From Parapristionchus giblindavisi (lineage: Eukaryota; Nematoda; Chromadorea; Rhabditida; Diplogasteridae), in assembly GCA_943737045.1 (NCBI GenBank), contig CALSFV010000235.1, positions 868,001 to 932,000 of the forward strand: 64,000 nucleotides of DNA. The letters are read 5' to 3'. Position 1 is the stretch's first letter. Every line of letters begins with the position of its first letter. The notes beneath the pieces are model-generated. The model was not told the DNA's origin. It did no database searches and was given only the letters and a program-made list of their open reading frames with translations. The position numbers were made by a program, and so were the translations under genes. Positions 54,950 through 64,000 of the stretch are shown here, piece by piece.

Positions 54950-57900
54950 TCAGGCATCAACGACTACGATCGCGACCATTGTAATGAAGATCATCGTGTA
55001 GAAAATCTCGTACCTGCGAAAAAACACGATTAATCGATAAATCGATAAAAATGTTAATCAATAATCTTACGTACTTAGCCGATGCTGTGGGAGGATTAGT
55101 GGGTGCCGGCTCTGCAACGAACAATTATCGTATATTGATTGGCGGTACAATTTATTGATCGTGGAAAAGAAAATATTTAAAATAAATAATAAAAAGCTAA
55201 TCAAATCGATACATTGATTGATTGGAGCTGGTTAGAGCGGTTATCTATGTTAAAATAATATATTCGATTTAAACATATGCAAATAATATCATTTCATATT
55301 TTGCCAGAGAAACGGAGGGATTGAGCATATTTATATTTCTCGTTACCATTATTTGTCTCGTTTCTTGCATACGAACGATGATAAAAATATTAATATTTCA
55401 GGTCGCTGTATACGAGTAAAGTCGTGGAATATTTATACGACGCTGACGGGGCCTTTGTCGCAAACTTGTAGCATTGAGACGTCTGCGCAACTGTTCATAG
55501 GTTGTTGGTTCTCAAGGGGAATACCCCGAGAATGCATAGGGTTATCATGTCAATTGTGGACGGCTACAGTAACCCCATCAACCGACAGGGTTTTCCACCT
55601 GGGACCCAACACAATACGTCGACGTCGCAATGTTCCAAGCTCGCGTCGATCATCGTGTCGGTGTTGTGCAAATGTTCCACGACTTCATCGTCCCTTTCTT
55701 CACCTGTACTCTTCATGCAATATATAACACTGTTTCTTATGGGATACGATCCTATGACCCATTTTCCGGTGTCAGTGTTGCACGCTACCTTTGGTGCTCC
55801 CTGAATACATAATTGTTATTTATATATACTGGATATACAAGGGACAGTCATATCAACTTGCAGGTAGAGTTTCTTTTAATTTAAAAAAATGCTAGGTCTC
55901 GAAACATCGAAGCATCGGTATTCGTAGAATACCATCTCCCAATGTCCCAAGCGGGAAACATTGAACGTTAGGTTACTAAAGAAAGTTAATGTTATTCCTG
56001 CACGATAGCTTTCGAATATCGTTCGCCGGCTACGGTAACTGACTACAGTACTCTTGTAAGATTGGTGGTTTGGCATCGACATGAGACCCAAAAACTTTTT
56101 GAATCCTCTCGGTGTTCAACGCTTGTGGATCTTGAATTTTTTAAAGTTTCCATACCTTGCCTACATATCCTTTGTGATAAACATGCATAATATGAGTGGA
56201 TGGGCACGTGTGCGTGTAGTTCTCGTAGGTCGTCTTTAAAATAATCGATAATTGACAATCAATACTCATTGACTCGCCTTTAGACAATCTTTGTTGGCCT
56301 CATCACGGCACATAAACGAAATAGTTGAAGGGATCGTTGCGCAATCCACTGAATAAGAAGATAATATATAATAGCTTTAATTATAACGTGTATGCAAACC
56401 AAGATTTGTACCTTTTCAGTAATTACATTAATAACATTAATAGATGTACAAGTACTTTGAAATGCAAAATTTTTAATAGAAAAGTTAGCTAATAATGTAC
56501 CCTTTGCTGATTCGGCGGCTACGTCTATTCATTAATTTCAATTAGTTGATTCGTAAAAAGTAAAAAAAAACCAACCTTTGTCGACACATTTGATGTCATC
56601 CAAGCCAACATGAGCGGATTGATAGGAGTACAGAGCACTGGTGGTGTTTGATTCGCCAGAGCATTCTAGTGCATTGGAAGGATGAAATTGACCATTTACC
56701 AGCATCTTCTGCGCGTCAGGACACTGAAAAACAATTACATAAAATATTTTTTTAAAATTAATTCGATTATTTTGAACAGTGTTTTCGAACGTTGGACATT
56801 TAGATATTATTGTATAAAAATGGATTTTTGAGTCTCCTTGTTCGGGAAAACTTGAGTGGCGGTCTCCGCAGATCTCACGATAAATATTGAAAGCGAGAGA
56901 GCGTTACGAAATGAAGAGGCCGTCAGGGTTCTTTTGGTACATAGTGACCGTATAAAATACACTTATTTATTCGCTACGAGAGTAGCCACAATGTCTCGGC
57001 TATGTTTTCGTCTTTCAAAAGCGCAAAGGCAAATATAAAATCAGTGCGGCGAATTTGAGACGAGTTTGTAAACGAGTTCGTAGAGAATGAATCAAGCAGC
57101 TCAAGCTAGACAGTATGGAGATCAGAGAGAGCGCTAGGAGGGATGGGAGGGGGATTACGATCACTCATCGAATATTTCTGTATTTAGCAGAGACTTCTGT
57201 GCTTAGCAGGTAGAGGGTTTTTTTTACACAAGTGCATTTTATACGGGCAATATACCATACCGAGTACACGAAGCAAGGCTCATCCCATTTTGTTGATGGT
57301 GTTGATTCTAAAGAAGGATTGCATAATGTACATCCTGAAACACGTGAATTATAGGTTTTATCGATTATTAATAACAATCTCACTCTTTCGGCTGCATTTA
57401 ACGCGAGCTGCTAAGGATAGATCAACTGAAGAATCGACCGAAAAATGTGTGCAGTATCTACTCCTGATCACATCCCCATTCGCCCATTTGCCATCGCCAT
57501 TATGATATCTAAAGACACAATGTTTAATTATTACACCAACCATTCTATCTATATGCATATTGATATAGTCAAAGAAAAAACCTCATAAAGTAGTCATTGG
57601 GACACGTGAACTCGCTAGGTCTGTGCTTTTCTAAGTCTGCACATTCTTCTTCGCTGGGACAATCGTCATAGAGCCTTTGTTCTGTCGAACTTTCGCATTC
57701 CACTGAAAATCAATAATTCAGTAGCAATCGATCGATATTATCGTACTCATATCAATCACGACTTCGTAATAACTCAAAGAAATATCATTATAGAGGCCTA
57801 ATATGCGACTGTTTGGGAGACTCAATTTACGGTTCTTATCAATAGGAAATTCCTTCTTTAGGTAGAGAAGCTGCAAATATGATTATTTCCTTGAATACAG

Positions 57901-60698
57901 TTTATTTATTTTTACATAACAAAACATCCTTTTTATAGGAAAAGGGTGAAAAGATTGATACGATAGCCATAAACATGTTCCACAAAATTTGTTTTTGGTT
58001 ATTTTTAAAACTTGACAATTTGTGAAACTGGTGCGAAAAATCAGCGAAAGAGAATGGACATGCAAGGATTATGTGAAATTTAGAAGTTGACGACTTTATG
58101 TGCTCAAATTTCACTGATTCGAAACCGAGTGTCAGAAATTTTAGCTTTTATTAGCTATGTACTTCTGATAAATGTTTTGTATATTTTCGTTTTTTTCTAC
58201 TGTGGTATTATAGATCGATCAGCAAATATACAGTGGTGCACGTAAGCCTTTTCAACAGGCTCCACGCGGCATAGCGCCGCACCACGCCCCACCACGCCTG
58301 GGGTTTTTCTCGATGAATAAAGAGTTAAAAATTATGTTTATAGTAGCGATCGTTCACCTATTTAGTAGGCTAAAATATGCCATAGTTTTTGGTTGTGTCT
58401 CAATAGTTTTTTACACAAATATCAAACACCATTATAATATTTTGAATTCCCGCTTAAATGTGAATTAGCGCTTTTTTTGCGCGGGAATATTTTAATTTTC
58501 AAAATTACAAAAGTACTAATTTTGAAAAAAAAAACTATTCAGACCCAACTAAAAATTTTAGTTACTATGGCATATTTTAACCTCCCAAACTGGTAAGCGA
58601 TCGCTACTATGAACATAATTTTTAACTCTTTATTCATCGAGAAAACCCCAGGCGTGGTGCGGCGCTATGCCGCGCGGAGTCTATTTAAAAGGATTACGTG
58701 CACCACTGTATTTGAGTTACCCTAGCATTCAAATAGAGTACGCGGCAATGCGCAAGGGGCTAAGAGAGTGAGATATTTAGTGACCTATGTATATAATAAT
58801 TTATCTACGCCCGAGGCGCAACAGCAATTAAGTGAACAATAATTTCATGAAGATATGATATGGCTCTACGGATTCATAGGGAATGTGATAAATCAACGAT
58901 ATTAGGGTGTGCATCCAATCGGCCTATATATATTCGAATATTAGGGACTGTTCGAATAATTACTGGTAATTGGGAGTATGATCGGGCAGTTCACAGTGGG
59001 AAAGAGTGGAAACGTGGGGTACTGGTGGTGTGTTCAATATGGATTCCAAAAGATGATATTCGGTCACGGACAGATTTGTATTTTTATGTACATAAAATGA
59101 CGATTTACTCCTGTCACGGGCATTATTCTCAAGAGGCAATTCAATGGAGTTGATGTAATAGCGAGGTGATGAGATCTTAGAGCCTATGTCACGAAAACAG
59201 GCATAACAGGCAAAACAAATCCGTCGAGTGTTCTTGCCACGAGCCTCAGGTAGTCGAGAAAATCGATAATGAAATCGCCGAAAATCGAATCTTGAAGGCG
59301 TTCGATGGCATATCGACTTTCAGCTTCTTCTCACGCGCCATCTTTACGAATGAGGACAAAATCAAACAGAATTTTTACGAGTTTGTAAAGATGCACAATA
59401 AGGAAACGGAAACAACTCCGCTCAAGTATCTCTCACCTTAGAATCACCCTCAGTCTTTATTCTTTCATGTTCATCGTCTGATCAGTTTGTGTTCTATTTA
59501 AAAGTAGTGTAGATTTAAAATATTGTTTAAAAAAATATAATTGAATTATGATTTTCATCATTGAAATGTGTCCAGAATGTTTGTGGTCCTTTAACATTGA
59601 AATTAAAATAAAAATGCACTACACTTGAATTACCGCGCCTTTCTTCCCCTTCTAACAATAAGGCTCGTAGTCCACAGCTGTCGTCACACGCAAATTCAAG
59701 TTATGACTTTCTATTTCCCGTTTTCCTTGCACTTTTTATAGCACCCGTAAACTCGTCTATTTCCGTTTTTCACACCTTTTTAGCACGTCAATAAATAATT
59801 ACCATCTCCTCCGAAGACTCAATAGTGAAGGAACAATTTGTAGCACGGTTAGAAGGATCAGAAGTATCACTGAGATGGACTGAAAAAGGATAGAATTTTA
59901 TATTTTATCGAGACATTGCCGGTATTTTAATATTTTAATAGATGTGAAAATATGATTTTCGCGATCGCATACTTCGACTTTCTTTCGCGCATGCAAAAAA
60001 AAAACTCGCTCACCGCGTGAATCATATAAAAGTGTGTTGAACCAAAATCAACAGGCGCTTAAAACATACTAATCGATGGATTAAAGTTCGACTGGATTCC
60101 AGTACTATTGCATGTGACAATTGGTTGATCATTCCACGCGAGTGTTACTACATCTCCAGGTTTTATTGATTTGTCTTCAAGTGTGAATTGCCAAAGGAAA
60201 GACGAACGCGCCCTTAAAAATGCATAGAGTTGAAAATACAACACTGATTAAAATCGCATCTATAAAATTCGCACCTTATCGATATTGATCTATTGCACGG
60301 TGTGATTAAATCGTCATCATATATGAATTTAACGAGTTCACTGGGACATTGCTTTCTGTTATTCAAGCATGACTTGTCAACGGAACACATCTGCAAATGA
60401 CTTGTTTTACATTACATTCACATTTCATCAATTTTTTTCATAAAGTAGGTTCTCTCGGATGGAAAGCAAGGCTTGGCTTATTCGAATGTTATATGTCACT
60501 AGCCCATAACTCCACGGGCATTTTTACCATTCCTTGTTAGTTAAAAGATAATATTCTTATAAAGCAAGTTGGACACCTCTGAACTGAATCAAATATGTAG
60601 GATATTACCATTGATACTCCACATTGAGAAAAGTCGATCGAATATACCACAGCATATTGAATTAATAGTAAACCATATATGGCTAAGTAGACGATCAT
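54950..60698 (-). CDS. Gene C: third cysteine-rich secretory paralogue
   Basis: Exons on the minus strand: 60609-60698, 60275-60390, 60070-60212, 59803-59879, 57747-57870, 57582-57702, 57384-57508, 57261-57334, 56576-56723, 56278-56348, 56156-56233, then 55075-55111 and 54950-55013. Sizes and phases match gene B exon by exon. Signal peptide MIVYLAIYGLLLIQYAVVYS. Shared blocks: PGDVVTLAWNDQPIVTCNST, DDCPSEEECADL, YHNGDGKWANGDV, CTLCNPS, TKWDEPCFVY, CPDAQKMLVNGQ and CPSTHIMHVYHKG. Intron 10 has the same GC donor. The stalk is a single short Pro/Thr exon (PAPTNPPTASA) and the protein ends in a hydrophobic segment (YTMIFITMVAIVVVDA), fitting a membrane or GPI-type anchor. Exon 12 is unresolved: the homologous block (LTFNVSRLGHWEMVFYEYRC, about 55876-55960) is present but I find no acceptor that keeps phase. 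So C is either mis-read here or damaged. Gene C is convergent with gene B. Confidence 0.7.
55502..55613. mobile_element. GTGTTGGGTCCCAAG-type MITE in gene C intron
   Basis: Left TGTTGGTTCTCAAGGGGAAT, right CCACCTGGGACCCAACACA: the same family as 51208-51356. About 112 bp, non-coding. Confidence 0.65.
56943..57252 (-). repeat. LTR- or promoter-like segment in gene C intron 8
   Basis: Inverted flanks CCGTATAAAATACACTT and GTGCATTTTATACGG, similar to the segment in gene B intron 8, with a shared CGAGAGTAGCCA block. Present at the same intron of both paralogues. Confidence 0.45.
58231..58708. mobile_element. TA-flanked foldback MITE in gene C intron 4
   Basis: CAGTGGTGCACGTAAGCC at left and ACGTGCACCACTG at right between TA dinucleotides; 478 bp with a GGCATAGCGCCGCACCACG-type GC-rich block mirrored near each end. 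Tc1/mariner-type by target. Confidence 0.8.
58860..59153 (+). CDS. Unidentified 97-codon frame, antisense in gene C intron 4
   Basis: The frame starts MALRIHRECDKSTIL and ends HGHYSQEAIQWS. I recognise no domain. It lies just before another open frame (59181-59441) on the same strand; together they could be remains of an inserted gene, but neither has a clear start context. Confidence 0.2.
   Translation: MALRIHRECDKSTILGCASNRPIYIRILGTVRIITGNWEYDRAVHSGKEWKRGVLVVCSIWIPKDDIRSRTDLYFYVHKMTIYSCHGHYSQEAIQWS
59181..59441 (+). CDS. Unidentified 87-codon open stretch, antisense in gene C intron 4
   Basis: Open from after a stop at about 59178 to TAG 59439-59441 with no ATG near its start. It encodes a protein-like sequence (ECSCHEPQVVEKIDNEIAEN, RILKAFDGISTFSFFSRAIF, NEDKIKQNFYEFVKMHNK). 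The composition looks like real coding sequence (amphipathic, charged), unlike neighbouring intron. Possibly the last exon of a nested gene or a retrocopy. Function unknown. Confidence 0.3.
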   Translation, partial: SLCHENRHNRQNKSVECSCHEPQVVEKIDNEIAENRILKAFDGISTFSFFSRAIFTNEDKIKQNFYEFVKMHNKETETTPLKYLSP

Positions 60699-60711
60699 CC
60701 TGAAAAGATCA
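60699..60711 (-). promoter_or_regulatory. Probable trans-splice acceptor of gene C
   Basis: On the minus strand GATCTTTTCAG is followed by G and then the ATG (60698). Same arrangement as genes A and B. Confidence 0.5.
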
Positions 60712-61251
60712 ACGGTAAGCTCAACGGGAACCCCTGGAGAAGCTCCTGTGGAGCTCGAGCTTTGATTTTCCTCTGTGGATCTCTATGATCAAAGTATTCC
60801 AGACAAACCTGTATGGATAGATCGGGAAATAGGATAAAAAAGTGAACCAGTCCATAGAAATTTAGATGATATAATGAAAAAAAAGAATGAACAATTATAA
60901 TTCAATTAGCAATGCAAATCATTAATTCTTTTCATTTTCATGTAATTTCGTCATGAGCAGACGTAGCGGCCGAAACACCATGAGGCAATCTTGTTATACA
61001 TCAAAGTTCAAATTTCAAATTTTATTTTTAATGTGCATGTAATCCTATACATGTACCCTATCATATATCGGCTTTAGAAAACCGCGCGGTAAAATCTTGA
61101 AAAAAAAGAAGCGAAATTTTTGTATTTCCTTCACAATAATTCCTCATCAGGACAAATTGTCGTTTTCTATCGTTTTGACGGCATAATGCAGCCCGCCGCG
61201 GTGCAAGACAGTACATCCAGAGCAAACATTAGTACATTACCCCATGCGTTC
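60712..61251. other. 5' flank of gene C
   Basis: About 540 bp of AT-rich DNA. The first 60 bp resemble the A/B flank (CCACAGGAGCTTCTCCAGGG-like block); the TTTGACATT array of A and B is not present. Confidence 0.4.
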
Positions 61252-61459
61252 CTCTGATATTTCGACACTTAAAGTCTACTTAAAGTCTGCACTTGAAGTA
61301 GACTTGTAAGTCTACTTAAAGTTAAACGTAAGTCTACTTTAAGTGGTGTGGTATACTGTAATGCATTTCGTCAAATATTCTCTCACTTGAAGTAGACTTA
61401 AAGTCTACTTTAAGTCTGTGACGCTGTTTAAGTAGACTTTAAGTTTCGAAATAGCAGAG
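61252..61459. mobile_element. ACTTAAGT-type palindromic MITE (solo copy)
   Basis: Ends TCTGATATTTCGACACTTAA and TTTCGAAATAGCAGA, with the same ACTTAAAGT/AGTAGACTT array as 6695-6930. Internal TGGTATACTGTAATGCATTT matches the copy at 53637 in inverted order. Confidence 0.78.
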
Positions 61460-61744
61460 TCGGTGCAGTTATCCAAAGACCCTCTTCGTATGAGGATATT
61501 ATAGATTGTTCGATCGATCAGTTGGATCATTTAATCTGTTTAGATTCATCACATAATATTTGCGGTAATGATCTGTACAAAATAAAAGTAGATTTTCAAA
61601 GGGTAAAATAAAAGGGAAAACTTTGTCCACGCACATCGCCTGTTTCTATTTTCTTTAAAGATGGAGGCCCCCGAATGTCTATGCAAATGCATGACACATC
61701 GGCTATGCAAAGGATAAGTGATATGCAAGAAATTACTATTCATT

Positions 61745-61850
61745 TATCCCTTGGCGTAGAGGTAAATGTGCTGTCTAGTTAGCGTAACGACGCGGGTTCG
61801 AAACCTATTGCCGAACTTTCCTATTTTCAAAATTTCGCGCCTTTGCCTGT
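61745..61850 (+). mobile_element. tRNA-like SINE head
   Basis: Box A-like TTGGCGTAGAGGTAAATG and box B GGGTTCGAAACC; downstream TTCGCGCCTTTGCCTG as at 29716. Arm pairing is too poor for a working tRNA. Confidence 0.55.
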
Positions 61851-61962
61851 ACATCAAGCATGATTCATTTGTGATTCTAGCGATCAATAAGCTGAATTAG
61901 CATAAAATAATTTATGTACGCTATGCAGAGTAACTTCTGCTATCTTTCTGTCTTCACAGTTT

Positions 61963-62103
61963 ATTCCTGCACTCCCCTCCCTCTTCCCTCTTCTCTATCC
62001 CCTATTCCTACCACCCACTTTCCCGATTCTCTTATTCACTTATTTATTCTTTGTTTCAAATGTTGTCACATCTTTATTGGATGTATGATAAATAAAAATA
62101 AAT
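61963..62103 (+). mobile_element. CR1-like LINE 3' tail fragment
   Basis: A pyrimidine-rich stretch ending GTATGATAAATAAAAATAA and further AAATAA units, like the tail at 13570-13585. It interrupts a dispersed sequence that is continuous at 46268-46320. Confidence 0.6.
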
Positions 62104-62133
62104 AAATAAAAATATTCGCAGGACACCACCCCC

Positions 62134-63655
62134 TTATCACGCGTGTCACCGAAGAATCGAATAAAATCGGGGGGTGGTTGGCACATTTTTTTACCCCTAC
62201 ATATTATTGCATTTTTCGGTAGTCCATATGGTCCCTAACAAGGTACTGTCGAGATTTTTTGCATATCTTCATTTTCAACGTCGGCAGACTTCGTCAAACT
62301 TTTTGGACGCCGAAAATTACCTACTTTGGAGCTCTGTAGCTCTTCAGGATGTAGTTTTGGTATCACATCATCAACAGAAAATTCTTCGGAATGTCAAGGA
62401 GAATGCGCCTGCATCATTGCCAGGTCGATATTTTAAGTAGTATTTTCGTAAATCGTTTTTATTGATTATTTTTCTTAAAAACATAGAAGCCGAAAGTTTT
62501 CAATAGATCAATCGATAGAGCTCGACGCCAGCTTTTCAATGGTATGCCGAACTTATACTTTATTTGGTTGTCTTCGAAAGTTATGAGCATTTCAATTTTT
62601 TCTTTATTGAGAAATTCCTTGGTGTTCCTTCACTATCTACCCGGATAGGTTGGTGAACATATCTATCAACCGTCATAGAACAAGAGTGCGTAGTGTAGTG
62701 GATAAGATGTCTGTTTTTTTTTATTTTGACTGTCACTGGTTCGATCCTCCTTGGCGCAGTTTTCTTTTGCGGTTTTTTTATTGTCGAAATGTTTTTTCTG
62801 TGATTATGAAAACCAGAAATGAAAATTTCCCGGTTAACTATCGGTGTTTCCGCTGCAAACTAGGAGTACAGTATCACGACCAGGAAGAGAAGAATTGAAT
62901 GGGTAATGGTGAACTCGGAGATGGACGATGACAACTTGGAGGAGGTAGGGGATGATGAGATTCTAGGAAAACACGAAGGTGACTTTAGGATGGTATTCGA
63001 GGGAGAGTGTGATAAAATAGTTCTGTGAAGTTGAAGCCTCATTGTTGTCCTATTGTAATTTTTATTCATTGTGATTAATATTCATCGATTGGTTATGATT
63101 TCTGAATTGAATTATTGAATTGAATATTTGAAAGTTATCAAAAATGTTTTGTGGGATACACTAGAACAACAGTAAAACTAAATCAAAAATAGATAAATTG
63201 TTCACACGAGGTAGAAGAGTGGGTAGATCACTGGCTGCGTCACTCTCCTCTCGTGTAATCGCATGTAATGAAAATCTTGAAATGCTCATAACTTTCGAAG
63301 ACAACCAAATAAAGTATAAGTTCAGCATACCATTGAAAAGCTGGCGTCGAGTTCTATCGATTGAGCTATTGAAAACTTTCGGCTTCTATATTTTTAAGAA
63401 AAATAATCAATAAAAACGATTTACGAAAATACTAATTAAAATATCGACCTGGCAATGATGCAGGATCATTCTCCTTGACATTCCGAAGAATTCTTCTGTT
63501 GACGATGTGATACCAAAACTATATCCTGAAGAGCTAGCTCGACGGTACCTTGTTAGGGACCATAAGGACTACCAAAAAATGTCCTCTGCTCATTTTCGAT
63601 TTTTTCAATGTGCCACCGTTTATTCGAACCTTACGCGACACGCGTGTTATATCGC
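62134..63655. mobile_element. 1.5 kb foldback element with tRNA-like insert
   Basis: Arms 62134-62620 and 63273-63655 are inverted copies (for example CTTTATTTGGTTGTCTTCGA near 62557 pairs with its complement near 63295). Outer ends share CACGCGTGTC. In the middle, 62686-62770 has box A-like GTAGTGTAGTGGATAAG and box B TGGTTCGATCC. Confidence 0.75.
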
Positions 63656-64000
63656 CTATTTTTAGCGAACTAAAACCATTTAGAAAGCTTTGTGGCTAAA
63701 AAGATGTCAGTGTTTATTTATAATAACTTGTTGCTATGGGAACTGATAGAGCAAGATGAGTGAAGAAGAGGAAGAAGGAGAGAGAGAGAAATAAAGTGAT
63801 TGAGAGAGGGAGCGAGAGAGGTAGAGAGAGAGAGAGAGAGAGAGAGGTGGAGAGAGAGAGTGATAGAAAATACACTTGCCACGATTCTACATACACTTCT
63901 CGCAAAGCTCAATTTGATTTATCCACTTGTTTGTTGTCCCTAGCTCTCGGTGCAAGTGCCCGTAGCACTTTTCAAATTTTCGTTCATCATTGTTGTTACA
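63656..64000. repeat. Flank with purine-rich GA microsatellite
   Basis: 63773-63865 is mostly GA dinucleotide repeats with GAGG interruptions. Frames on the minus strand here are simple Ser/Leu repeats. Nothing else seen. Confidence 0.7.

Noticed and set aside
63714..63912. Ser/Leu-rich frames at the right end
   Set aside because: Translation of a GA microsatellite.

Overview
The window looks like animal genomic DNA, most probably from a nematode. Introns are short (several of 45-60 nt) with TTTTCAG-type acceptors. Three genes have a start codon 0-1 nt after a TTTTCAG acceptor that looks like a spliced-leader site. Both LINEs (a CR1-like and an RTE-like element) resemble nematode elements. 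I see no bacterial operons, CRISPR arrays or rRNA. The species cannot be named from sequence alone.

Layout. 1-1650: 5' part of a CR1-like LINE on the minus strand. 1879-5612: gene A (minus), the first five exons of a cysteine-rich secretory gene, with a Tc1-type foldback and a hAT-type MITE in intron 4. 4808-14213: arm 1 of a giant inverted repeat, holding gene A exons 1-4, a Tc1 foldback, nested TTAA foldbacks, a SINE and a 5'-truncated CR1 LINE. 14214-32933: spacer with a 4.9 kb minisatellite fused to a decayed RTE LINE, then a chain of foldback elements. 32934-46004: arm 2, an almost identical inverted copy of arm 1 (paired positions sum to 47147, or to 50812 beyond a 3665-bp tandem duplication found only in this arm). 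45200-52748: gene B (plus), a full-length-looking paralogue. 54950-60698: gene C (minus), a third paralogue convergent with B. 60700-64000: MITEs, tRNA-like SINE heads and a 1.5 kb foldback.

The host genes form one family: signal peptide, a long cysteine-rich ectodomain cut by conserved introns (including a shared GC-AG intron), then a Ser/Thr/Pro stalk and a hydrophobic C-terminus. I cannot assign a known family. Exons 1-4 of A and B lie inside the arms and are almost identical; from the last codons of exon 4 onward they differ strongly. This suggests arm homogenisation by gene conversion, or a recent inverted duplication, with its border inside a coding exon.

Most of the rest is foldback DNA: long palindromes bounded by target-site duplications typical of Tc1/mariner (TA), TTAA/piggyBac-like, hAT (8 bp) and Harbinger-like (TTA) families, often nested. 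Transcription of these would give long hairpin RNA. All family names come from motifs read by eye; no database search was possible.
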